Shown one piece after another: positions 35,728-46,931 of a DNA stretch of 64,000 nt. Source of the stretch: Benincasa hispida (Eukaryota > Streptophyta > Magnoliopsida > Cucurbitales > Cucurbitaceae); contig NC_052353.1 in NCBI RefSeq assembly GCF_009727055.1, forward strand, positions 59,963,743-60,027,742. Reading direction: 5' to 3'. The position numbers and the translations under genes are program-made. How positions within the stretch are numbered: the stretch's first letter is position 1; every line of letters starts with the position of its first letter. Under the pieces are notes generated by a model. The model saw only the letters and a list, made by a program, of their open reading frames with translations, was not told the DNA's origin and did not search any database.

Positions 35728-38700
35728 CTACTTGAATTTCAGAGTAAACAATCTAATACTTGATCTACCGTATGAGTACATGTAAGGTAGCAAGTTCATG
35801 GGTTTTAAATCATCTGTTACATCACAGATACTAAGATTAGCCTGTTCTACGAGACCTAGAAAACAATTAAACGTGTCGATATTGCGAATTACAGAAGCAA
35901 TATATGCCATCGGCCGATCCCTTGAACCAAAACCCACAATACCATTACAGCATACTTTGCTTGCACAAGCTTTGAATCCATGGCTTCCATCATCTACATC
36001 ATTTTCATGATTTGCATCATCGACATGTTCACTCCCCTGAAAAGAGTGTGTGGAACTACCAAATTGCTTTGGTCGCAAAAGAATGGAAAGAACACGAACA
36101 AGGTGCGGGAGACAAACCGGATCGTATATTACATCTGCACCTAACCTGCACGAGGTGGATTGTTTCAACTTTGGAGAACATTTCATTTCTAAGTAGAAGA
36201 GTCATTTTCTATATACATTGTTATGCTAAGGAGAGTAACTTTATGGATAACCAATTAGGGGGTGTTTGGGTCCTCAACTTCAAGTGGGTGGAGTGGGCTA
36301 AGTTTGGATTCCAATTATAATAGTTAGTGTTTCCAACTATTATAACCTATCACTAACTATAGTATTACTATTTCAAATTCCTTTTTGTTACGGTGATTAT
36401 TATTTTCTACTCATCCTCTCTTTCCCTCTTTGTTACAAGGTTTACTATTTCCTACCCAACACCAACATAAACTATTATTATAATCCAGACTAAAATTTTC
36501 TGCACAGACTATTATAACCTACAGACTATAATAACTAACTAACTGTGCCCCAAACACCCCCTTATCTATATTTTGTATAAAAAGAAAGGTATATCAAACC
36601 ATAAAGTGGAAACTCACACAATATTTGGTGCAAAAACTTGGAGTTCCCTTTCTGATGCTGATTCCCATGGAAGATGTATGCATTCCACCTAAGATTCATA
36701 TTTTTCTCTCATTATAAACTGCCACATGAAAGCCTCCCTTTTTTACTTTTTAATAATATCTGTGAGTGTTCAGATCAACTTATGTGTACCTCGACTAATC
36801 TTAAGAGACAACCCACTAACCATACGACATTTGGATGTCAAGGAAACTCGTATAATATTAAATCCTAAATAAGTGGCTACCATAGATTGAACTCATTCCC
36901 TCTTAGTCCTTTATTTACCACTAGTCTGGTTGGTTATAACTATAAGCATGTAAACATGTAAAGAGATCAAGGGCTTCAGAGAACTACAGGCATGTATGGA
37001 ACTCCTAAAAATAAGCACTTACAGTTTGAAGATCCTCATTAGTTCTTTCTGGTGTAGCAGTTCCAGAGCTGAGACAGCACAACCCGTTCAACCCTAAATT
37101 ATCCTTCATATTTGCTAATGTTGAAGGGTCACCATCACTTAACACTATCTGTTTAAACAGTTGCCAACTTTGTGGTAAAGTGAAAAGTCCACATTGATGG
37201 AAAATTTTAATGATGCTATCCAAAACAATGCAAGCTTTGAAAGTTTTGTCAACATAAAAAGCAAGGTTTATTGTACTAATCAATCAAAAATTTCCAGTAA
37301 CATACCTTTGATGCTTTGACGTGAGCAAGGCAGATTCCAACCAAACCCACACCTGAACCAACCTGTTTTCAAGTAAAACATGGCAAGAAAAATTAAGGAA
37401 ATCTTTGGAGGTGTTTGGATCAAAGGTTAGGTTTGTGTAACCTAAGTTAAAATGTTGAACTGGTGTTTGATGTATGGGTTTACTTATCTTAGACTATGAA
37501 TGTATTAACCATATTGGCTACATATTCCAAATTATAAACATTTAAACTCATCTTTTATACTCGTACTAAATTCAACAAAATCATTAACTCACAAACCACA
37601 AGTTAAACAAACCCTAGTTCTATAGTATATTATGCTGTACAATCTAAAAACAGATTAAAGAAATTCAAGTTTCCTAATCCCAAAGGCCAAATTTCATAAA
37701 TTCAAACTTACTAAAACTGTGAGCCGAACATCTCCTGCAGATTAGAATTAACTGGTAAGGTTGAAGAATAAAATGTGCTAACACAGGATAGCCATTGTAA
37801 ACACAAAAAGATATAAATGGTACTTGTGTCTCTTATTTCTTTTTATAAATTGAAAAAAAAAATAAATAGATAACGATGAAAATTACTTAAATCATCAAAA
37901 GGGTATGTTCACCCTAACAACGTATGATTTGAATAACAAGAAAATTGTTTGAGTATAATGACCGACCATCAAGGCATCTAATTTCCACAGTTCAGATTGC
38001 GAAAGTAAGGAACTTTTGGACTGGATTAAAGGCAGAAATAGATGTACTACTTTACCTCAAAGCATTCTCTTGTCGAGAAAATATCTGGAAACGAGAGTAT
38101 CAATTCTGAAAGATATAGACTTGAAGGCCAGATTGAACACCTGTATCGCACAAAGAATTACGGACTTGAAACAACTTTGCAAGATAATCTCAACTTGATA
38201 TAACAGTCAAGAAATTGCCATAGAGTTGTAAACATTGCATTGATTGAGTATAAAAGATTTTGTAGATACCATTTAATCAATATATGTGAAGACCCATTGA
38301 CTGACATTTCGACCAACCTTTTCTTCTTTTGGAAAAGGAAGCAATAGGCTTATATTTAAACTTCATTTTCAAAGCCCGAGATTCAGTATTTTGATAACAA
38401 TAACTCAAATCAAAATACTTACATCAAAGTTGAATTTGTAATTTGATTGCAGGATTAACTAGACATAAAATAATCAATAAACAAAACACTTTCTCTTTCC
38501 TTTTATGAGAACTACATTAATTAAGAAGAATGAAAGAATGAAAGCCTCATCACCAATCAAAAAAGGGGGATTAGACCAGAACAATAAAGATTGGAATCTG
38601 GATAACAGCCTAACAGAGAAGATATGCATGAAATTTATTATATTTAGCTGTTCCAACTATAAGCTATAACTTATAGCAAATGCACATCAATCCAGATGGT

Positions 38701-39840
38701 AAAGCAATGTTCCAAGTATATCAATGTATCTAGCATACATAACGCTTGAAGGGAAAAATGTAAATCAGATGAATAATAACGAGAAATTCTAAAGAAAAAA
38801 ATCCTCCACAAATTATTATGCTAACACGAGAAGAAAATAAGATAACTTAAACAAAGTTGTGAGTGTGAAGCATTCCCTGTATCACCTTCAAGCATGTTGA
38901 GAGAGCATTGTAATGGGACGACAAATTTCCTCAACGTTTGGCAACTCAAAGAACCTAAAAGAACCAATTCAATGCAAGTAAGTATGGCTGCAAAACCAAA
39001 TTATTGACTACTTCCGTCACCAACAATACAAAAATGAAGAAAACAGTTACCATCTCGAAAAAGGAAAGAAACAAATTTGGAGATTCTTGCACTTTCTTTC
39101 CCCAGATTCTCATCCTATCAAACAAGAATTCTTATCATTCAAGAGCAAGGAAAAAATAGCCAATGGATTCTCATGTGCAAATGAATCAAGGTAAAAGTAT
39201 TTCCTTCTTCAGCAGCTTACCTTCCATGAAACCATGTAATGAGCATATAATTCATAAAACTCATCCAACACTTCAACTTGACTTAACTCAACTTCAGATA
39301 TTAATTTCTTTAGAAAATTCTTCAGATATGGTACATGAAAATGGTTCATTTCTTGCTGACAAAAAGTAGGAAACAGAGAAATAAGTAAACTTAAATACCA
39401 AAAGTTATGTTATTCCAATAGCAGAAAGCACAGAATCCAATTCAACAAATGCCAAGAACATGTAATTGTTTAAATTGAATCCAATTAAAACAATGAAATG
39501 GTGTTTAGAATCTCTACAGCTTTGGTAATACAATGATCCCAAATGAATTTCTGCACTGTCTCGTTCACCAACCCGCTACCCAATTCCCTAAAAGAGACGA
39601 AAAGAAACATTAACCATCTCGATTTAAGAAACCCAGATAAAGGAATCGAGAAGAAATGGGTCATCCATCTCCATTTCCAGTAAATAGAAAGCGCGGTAGT
39701 ATGAGAGAGAATTTTTCAGCTGAAGTTAAGTGATACCTGGCCATGGAAACTAAGGAATCAGCTGGCTCCATGGCGAGGAAAGCAGAGAGAAAATGGAGGC
39801 TAGGAGGAACAGAGACGTCGATCCCGAGCTCCTCCGCCAT
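35728..39840 (-). CDS. FAM86/EEF2KMT-like protein-lysine methyltransferase, ten exons
   Basis: Exons (high to low): 39840-39737, 39587-39518, 39355-39221, 39114-39051, 38954-38886, 38140-38056, 37362-37306, 37148-37023, 36688-36618, 36145-35728. The start MAEELGIDVSVPPSLHFL is chosen as the first ATG of the open frame; the stop is TAG at 35728. Exon 7 holds the SAM-binding motif I (VGSGVGLVGICLAH), exon 8 the acidic post-I motif (VLSDGDPSTLANMKDNL), exon 9 LPWESASE, and exons 9/10 together LGADVIYDP, the post-II motif of the Methyltransf_16 class. This order and the roughly 400-residue length fit FAM86/EEF2KMT; in animals and yeast the relative trimethylates a lysine of elongation factor 2 in the cytosol. 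The exon 9 donor is at GTGTGAG (36617), which restores the frame into exon 10. The canonical exon 5/6 join leaves the CDS one base short (1199 nt). Confidence 0.85.
36255..36564. mobile_element. Tourist-like MITE with TTA duplication
   Basis: Terminal inverted repeats GGGGGTGTTTGGG (36258-36270) and CCCAAACACCCCC (36549-36561) are perfect over 13 bp. They are flanked by TTA on both sides (36255-36257, 36562-36564), the target of PIF/Harbinger elements. The 304-bp interior is non-coding. It sits in the last intron of the methyltransferase gene. Confidence 0.88.
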
Positions 39841-40772
39841 GGTTGATGTTGATGGTCGTGTTGCTCAGATAGTTTGAGCAAAAGCGATCAAATGCAATGG
39901 AAACTGAAAAAGCGGCGTAAATAAATCGGCCAGATAATTGCCCAAAATACCTATTTGAAAGGTAGAAAATGCCAAAATACCTATTGTATTTTTGCGTGCG
40001 AGAGCGAGATAAGTGAAAGCAAAAAGCAAAAGCAAGATTACTTTTCCTTGTGCATGTGAGTATAATTCGGTAATTTTACCCCAATTTGACATCAGCAAAT
40101 AGTCCTTTGGTATTTTTTTTATAAAAAAAATAGGACATTTCGGATTTTTTACCTAATTTTTGGGTTATTCATCCGTCGGACCCATCCAAATAGCGAGAAC
40201 AAAGCAATGGAACAAATATATATATATATATAATTTAATGAGTAGTTACCAGTATATATGATATACTTTCAATGGATTGTTATCCTATTTTGCATGTAGG
40301 TATATATGAGATATACTACATTTTATAATTGTGAAAACTTATTGGTGTAATCTTTGTGAATTATGTTTATTTTTCATGATCTACTGTTTATATTTTATGT
40401 ACATTTCATTTATGTTACTCATTGAAAGATTGTCGAAGATGTATGATTGAGTTTGAGCGTACTTAGCAAAACCTTTTTCACTTGAGTAGAAAAAAATAGA
40501 AAAGAAATACCCTATAATATATAGAATCAACTTTTAACCATTTTTTTTATGCAAGGTATATATATATATATATAATCTTACTTAAACATTTAAGATATAA
40601 TATATAACTCGGTATATAAAAAATATAAAACAAAAATAAAGCACCTATTGGATGTACAACTGGATATATGTGTCACATTGTACTTTAATCATATGCCTAT
40701 TTTACACTTAAATATACATGTGTGTATACAAAATCTATATAACTATCACTAACCCAGAGCAATATTCAACAA
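39841..40772. other. Upstream region of the methyltransferase gene
   Basis: No other gene seen. Two short (AT)n runs (40217-40231, 40555-40575). No TATA box can be assigned with confidence on the minus strand. Confidence 0.5.
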
Positions 40773-41030
40773 CACTACTACAAAACTGGGCTTTAATGTC
40801 AATTTAAAACTGACATTATAGGGGTACAATGTCGGTTGAAAACTGATATCAAAGATCGTGTTATAAAATGTCTTTAATGTCGACTTTAAAACCGATATGA
40901 TAGATGATCAAGATTTCAATGTCAGATATCTTTAATGTTGGTATTCAATTGACATTGAACATCATCTTCAATATCGGTTTTGTCAATAATTGTCTGATAT
41001 TAAATGTCTATCATTGTTTTTCATTGAAAA
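40773..41030 (+). mobile_element. CACTA transposon terminus with subterminal repeats
   Basis: The terminus reads CACTACTACAAAACTGGGC at 40773, a standard plant CACTA end. It is followed by many copies, in both orientations, of a roughly 10-bp subterminal word (AATGTCGGTT, AACCGACATT-like: 'actgacatta', 'aatgtcggttg', 'aatgtcgactttaaaaccga', 'aatgtcagat', 'aatatcggtttt'), the binding-site pattern of these transposases. CAA precedes it (40770-40772). The opposite terminus is not found in the following 3 kb. Confidence 0.75.
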
Positions 41031-42052
41031 ATAAAAAAAATATATACATATTTTTTTTTTTTGCTTACGCACGTGCAAATCAATATATTTCTTTTTTTTT
41101 TTAATAAAAACTATAATATTTCTCTTTTACCTATACATTGTTTTTGTATATACAACTCAACTTTCAACAAACACAAATATTAATTAATTCACAACAAAGA
41201 AAGTGATAAATTGTTTAACTAAGTAACATATCAATAAGTTACATTGATCAATATATAAATAGAGCTCTAAAGTCTAAAGAATGAGACTTAAACCTAATAA
41301 ACAATATAGCTTATAAACTTAAGAATACAAACTAAACAAAGTTATCAAACCTAGCCACTCAACTTAATAATTTAAAGAAGTTCAACTCAATTATTCGGCT
41401 TCTAGTAAATCTTATGGGTCTCATGCCTAGATATATGTATGAATTGGCTTTAAAGGTTGTTGCAGAGAATGTATCAATGTTGAAATCAGTCCACTCTGAG
41501 CAGTGTTCTCTCAAGAAACAAAATAACACAACAGGAGGAATATTCTAGCAAGAAAGAGAAAAATGAAAAACAAACAAACTATAAGGTTTTCTGATAAACA
41601 ACTAGGAAATGGACAATAAAATACCAATTAGAAACACCAAAACAAGAGGGAAAATGGGCAATAACATACTAATTAGAAATAACAAAGTACGAGGTTGTGT
41701 TAGAAAATACGAGTAATATCTAATGTGGACTAACCTATTTATTTTCAAAAACTAAGGCAACATCACCTTACAACTCTTTTTACTGAACAAATATAAAAGA
41801 AAAACGGTTGAAACTAGATAACATACTTTACTCATAAACAACTTAAAAAACTATTACCAATATCAATACTTTATCCAAAAAAGTGTTTACAATTCAGAGA
41901 GTTATCCAAAAAGAAAACCAAAACAAAAACAAAAACACACAAACAAACAAATGGATTCAAAAGGAGCAGAACATAGACATGAAAGAATCAAAAGATCGTT
42001 CCCTAGTGCTTCGACGATATTACTTCAACCAATAACAAATATAACCAACAAA
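41031..42052. other. Unassigned, possibly interior of the CACTA element
   Basis: No coding frame of note. A-rich plus strand near 41880-41960. If the CACTA element is complete, its interior should lie here, but no transposase homology is visible. Confidence 0.35.
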
Positions 42053-42271
42053 CTAAAAGACTGATATAATGTTATTCAAAAAATTATCTAGGATAACATT
42101 GCATGGAGAAAAATTCTTAGAGATATACATAACTATTTGTATCTTTGACAAACTATTAGAAGGAACTCTGACGAGGCAGTCCTCCAGTGCTTTCACATAC
42201 ACTGCAAGGTCATCAGTACAGCTGCATGAAGAAATAATCCAAATGAAATTAAATATAAAAGTTTCTTTCAA
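42053..42271 (-). other. Exon-like open frame, unrecognised
   Basis: The minus-strand frame of 72 residues includes DDLAVYVKALEDCLVRVPSN, which looks like ordinary helical protein sequence rather than chance translation, and has an AG acceptor-like site before it (TTCATGCAG near 42220). No family is recognised and no neighbouring exon is found. It may be a gene fragment carried by a transposon, or chance. Confidence 0.25.
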
Positions 42272-42339
42272 TGTTATACCGTGTTATTGCTCATGCACAC
42301 TTTATGCGATATTACTTCTAAATATGCGTTGTTAACTAT

Positions 42340-44140
42340 ATGCTTGTAGTATGCTATAGGGTAATGTGTGTCACAAGTTTCCTTGTGCTGAAACCAAGTA
42401 TAATTCCAACGCAAGTTTTCTCAAAATAATCCGAGGTCGAACACAAGGATTATTTTCGTTAATATGTTATTTTGTGATACATGCGACCGATTTTACAATT
42501 AATAAAAGATTTGGTTTGTACATGAATTTAAATTGCGATAAACTTAAATTACGTTGATATAATAAAAGTGCGTTAAAAGGTAAATCCTAAAACTAACATG
42601 ATACAAGATACAAGATACATAATATATGATACTGAGTTCGAGACTAACTGTGAAGTTTATACAAAGGATCGTGGTATGGATGGCAAGTCTTTATGGATGA
42701 ATCGGAAATAGGAAGAATAAGTAGTAAAAACATCGCAAGTTTGTTAATTGCGTTAAAGATATAACTAAGGTTCCGCTTTCCTTTGGCGTACACCTCGCTA
42801 TGATCGGTCGTGTTCCCATATCTCTATGGTGAAACAGGGATGAATGTGATGACGCAAGGTTGCTTCCATCTCTAAAGTACTTCTCGTTTTAGTTAACGTA
42901 TTCTTCCAACCCTCTCTGATAGGCGGAATAACATCTTCACTTCTACTCTCATAGGTGAAGATGCCATCTAGTATACTTTAGCTAAACACAATTATTTCTT
43001 TAACATAGATTAATTTACTTGCTTAATTCTTACTAATTACCCAGAGAATTAAGAAAACATCATGGAGAAGGTGAACATGGATGAACGGAAATAGACAGAG
43101 AGATGATAATGGAAATGATCATGACAATTAAATATTAAGATTAAGCGTCTGATACATGGTGTGAATGTTAGAGTAAAGAAGATGAGTACAAGTGATTTAA
43201 AAGAGATAGAAAACAAATACAGAAGAGTGTCAACGTCTTGACACAGATCTGGATGGAGGTTTTGCTTGCCGGCGTGTGGAATGGATGAAGAGGAGAACTT
43301 CCCTCTCAAGCTTGCTCTTCTGGTAGAAGTGACCTTCGTACAGAGCTTTAACGTTCGGGGATTGGAAGGATTCCTTGCCTAGAGACTTACTTCTCGCCTT
43401 GTCTCTTGATTCTTCCTGGATCTTTTCTGAAAATTGCTTCAGATCAGTCTCTCTCTCAGATCAATATTACACGTTTCTATGTATTCCAGTACTCAAGTAT
43501 CAAGTCTCAAGTATTCCTGTATTCTCGTATATCTTTCAATGGAATTGCAAAAGCTATTTATAGGCGAAGCTTTGACTCTTTGTAGTGTGGTCCCCACTAT
43601 TATTGTTAAGGCAGTTCCTGAAATTGTGGAGTGAATATTCCTTATATTACGCAATCAATCCCGCAAAAAATGCACAATTGAAAGCTGTAAACGCGGTCTG
43701 AATCCTCCACAATTGCGTTGCTCTTTACATCTTCGATCGTTTGCCCACATTCGGTGTTGTTTTTTATTACCGCATGCGGTTGAAATTTCATTGATCGCAA
43801 AGCTCTTGATCGATTGTCGCATGCGTCATCATTGCATTGATCGTCTCTTCATTATTGATTGACGGGCGCAATGCGACGTAGATGCGTTGTCCATTTTATC
43901 TCTGAGCCATGAACACATGGGTGACTTGATTTCCTGTAAAACAGACTTGAAACATTCTATTCTACCATCGCAATGGCGTCAGTGGGTGTATTGACGAGAA
44001 TTTATAAATTCTCGCATTTCTTAGCCAATTTCTATACTTTCGACGCAATTTTTCTTTCTTTTAGCCGCAATATCTAAATAGAATAGTATAAATAACTTGT
44101 ATTTCTACAAGTTATCAGAAATATACTCCTCTGCCACTAT
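42340..44140. repeat. Retroelement-like block, family not identified
   Basis: No genuine gene. The base composition is more even than the flanks, and the block has features of a large LTR and leader (for example 'gaggtcgaacacaaggatt' near 42433 and repeated 'cattgatcg'/'gcgatcaa'-type words around 43780-43870). Neither boundary nor primer site is clear. I infer an LTR retrotransposon remnant. Confidence 0.35.
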
Positions 44141-44243
44141 AACACACTCCAAAATACCCCTCTTCTACCGACTCACTAGCTCATGGCATTTCTAGTCGGC
44201 TAACTGCACTAGCCATGGGTATCGATTTCTATTTCTGGATCCC

Positions 44244-44392
44244 TGCCAACTCGTACCCCTTAATTGGTTTCCACTAGCTGACTCATAACTGGGGGTCGGG
44301 ATCCCCTATCTCTCGACCCTACTACAGCCTCATCGCCTCTTTGCAACTGCTCGTCATCTGCCAACTCGTACCCCTGAATTGGCTTCCACTAG
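44244..44392 (+). repeat. 34-bp direct repeat in a GC-rich patch
   Basis: A 34-bp word beginning TGCCAACTCGTACCCCT occurs at 44244-44277 and 44359-44392 with two differences. The patch 44140-44395 is clearly more GC-rich than its surroundings and has no long frame. Confidence 0.75.
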
Positions 44393-44726
44393 AAAATGTA
44401 AGATGTTACCTTGTGAGTTTATGTTAAAGATGAAGTCATGTGGGTATCAGGTGCCTCGGTGAATTTTGATTATTTTGAATGTTTGGAATTTGAAACTGTT
44501 TTAAATTTAAGTTGGTTCTAATTAGTTGTTTGAGTTGAGAACTTTGAAAATTTGCAGTTACATTTTCATTTCTCTTAAAGAGTATTATTATTAATGGTCT
44601 AATATTGGTTATTGTGGAGTTGGTGCTTGGAATAACATTTCTTTTGAATGGTACTCTGCTTAGAATCATTAAAATTGACAAAGCGAGAGATGTACATCTC
44701 GTTATTGTGTATATCAAATTATACTC

Positions 44727-44826
44727 NNNNNNNNNNNNNNNNNNNNNNNNNNNNNNNNNNNNNNNNNNNNNNNNNNNNNNNNNNNNNNNNNNNNNNNNNN
44801 NNNNNNNNNNNNNNNNNNNNNNNNNN
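44727..44826. other. Assembly gap (100 N)
   Basis: Exactly 100 N, the usual placeholder for a scaffold join of unknown size. It falls at the 5' LTR of the following copia element, so repeat collapse is the probable cause. Confidence 1.
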
Positions 44827-45482
44827 ATATTTGATATAACATATAGTTATATATACATATAATAAGTTATTTATTGTATATATATAATTATTATTTAAAT
44901 TAAATTTACTTTAGTTTAAATTTAAATTCCAAAATTAAAGGGAGGGAGTTATAAAGTGAATAGAGGAAGTAGTTCATAGTAAGTGGGTGAAGAAAATGTG
45001 TGAACATATCCTACAGTCTCTTCCATTAGTTTGAACCGTGAGATTCTTATGTTGTGTCTGCTGTCATTTTTAAGCGGCATTAGCTAGCCATTTTTCAGCG
45101 ACTAGCGGAACAACTCAAACTTCAGAAATGAATAGGGTTTCTTAGTTTCGTCTTCAACATTGTCTTCCAATTTGGGAGTTTGTTGATACCGTTTTATGAA
45201 ATCTTAAAATGGAGGGTCAAACTTACAAGAATTACTAAGTGTTAGTAAGCTCTTAATCGAAAACGGTAACTAAATAACTAATGGAACAAAGAGTTATTCT
45301 GGAATTAGTATTTAGTCGAGAATGTCTTGCTTCAATGAAGGAATATTTGACTGCCCCTCGGTAACATCTATTCTGGCTCACTAAAGTATCATTGCAAATA
45401 AATAATGAAATTTGGGTAGTTATTACTTTTGCTAAAATGAATTTGGATTTACATGCAATTTTCTGATAGAATTTGTTTATGT

Positions 45483-46430
45483 TTCAGCATGTTGAATTCA
45501 ATTATCCAACTTTTAGCTTCCGATAAATTTAACGGTGAGGGTTATTCGAACTAGAAATCAAATATCAATACAATACTAGTCGTGGATGATTTGAGGTTCG
45601 TTTTAACAGAGGAATGTTCTCCAGTTCCCAGCTCAATCGCAAACCGAAATGTTCGGGATGCATATGACAGGTAGGTCAGAAAAAATGAAAAAGTTTGAGC
45701 CTACATCTTAGCTAGCATATCTAATGTGTTAACTAAGAAGCATGAAGGCATGGTCACTGCTAAGGAGATCATAAAGATGTTACAAGCGATGTTTGAACAA
45801 CCATTCTCATCTATATGACATGATGCTATTAAATACATTTACAATTTCCGAATGAAAGAGGGGACCTTTATAAGAGAATATGTCCTGGACATGATGGTCC
45901 AATTCCATATCGCTGAAGCAAACGGGTTGTCATAAACGAAAAGAGGCAAGTCAATTTCATCATGGAATCTCTTCCGAAGAGTTTCCTAACATTTCGAACA
46001 AATGTTGTGATGAATAAGATAGAATATAATCTAACTACTCTCTTGAATGAGCTTCAGACTTACCAATCTCTGATGAAAAATAAGAATTAGGAAGGGAAAC
46101 AAATGTTGTTACCCAAAGAAAATTCAGAAGGGATCGACATTTGGGACGAAACCTTCTGATAAAAAGTTTGGACCTTCTAAGGATAAGAATATCCAAATGA
46201 AGAAGAAGGGAAAAGGGAAAAACAAAACTCCTGTAAAGAAAGGCAAGATAAAGGTTGCAAAAGGAAAATGTTTCCATTACAATGGGGATGAGTATTGGAA
46301 AAGAAATTGTCCTAAATATCTTGCTGAAAAGAAGGCTGAAAAGGCAAATCAAGATATACAGACTTTGATTTCCAAACTGATAAGAATTCTAAGAAATCCA
46401 CATCAAGATCAATGTTCACTCTTAACAGAG
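45483..46430 (+). pseudogene. copia gag remnant
   Basis: By pieces: LASDKFNGEGYSNW near 45510-45550, an NRNVRDAYDRW segment near 45640-45680, VTAKEIIKMLQAMFEQP near 45750-45800, FRMKEGTF near 45850 and a zinc-knuckle-like CFHYNGDEYWKRNCPKYLA at 46269-46325. The second and third zinc ligands are not both kept (CFHY for CFHC). Stops occur near 45819 and 45930. Confidence 0.8.
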
Positions 46431-46465
46431 GGGCAGTAGTCTGAAGGAGCACCAAGCAGGGGTGC

Positions 46466-46720
46466 ATTGCTAACTCCACTATGGAGGTTGAGTACATACC
46501 GACTTGTGAAGCTGCTAAGGAAGTTGTGTGGCTCAGGAAGTTCCTGACTGATCTGAAAATGGTTCCAGATATGTCTAAGCTTATCACCCTTTATTGTGAC
46601 AATAGTGGTGTTGTGGCTAATTCTCAAGAGCCTAGGAGTCACAAGCACGGAATACAGATAGAGTCGAAGTATCATTTTATTCAGAAGATTGTGCATCAAG
46701 GGGAGCTTCAGAGCACAACA
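46466..46720 (+). pseudogene. copia RNase H remnant
   Basis: The frame encodes STMEVEYIPTCEAAKEVVWL, LYCDNSGVVANSQEPRSHK and IQIESKYHFIQKIV, the C-terminal RNase H of copia pol, with residues normally reading AEY, DNxxA and RxKHI partly changed. It follows gag directly, which shows the internal deletion. Confidence 0.85.
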
Positions 46721-46931
46721 TTGTTGGTCTATTTACAAAGACCCTCACGGCTAAGGTGTTTGAGGGTCACCTACAGAGTATGGGTCTATAAGATAGGCCA
46801 CATTCAGTCTAGGGCAAGTGGGAGATTTTGTACTGGGCGCGTATTATGCCCTAGTTTACTATTTTGTGTTCTTTTATATTAGTGTGACTTTTATGATGTA
46901 CACCTTACTAGCTTTAAGACAAGTGAGAGAT

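Noticed and set aside
37400..37625. A second possible Tourist-like MITE in the methyltransferase gene
   Set aside because: Only 'ggtgtttggatca' and 'aaacaaaccc' resemble termini; no convincing inverted repeat or TTA/TAA duplication.
46035..46699. Minus-strand frames of about 90-105 residues
   Set aside because: They are antisense shadows of the copia gag and RNase H remnants.
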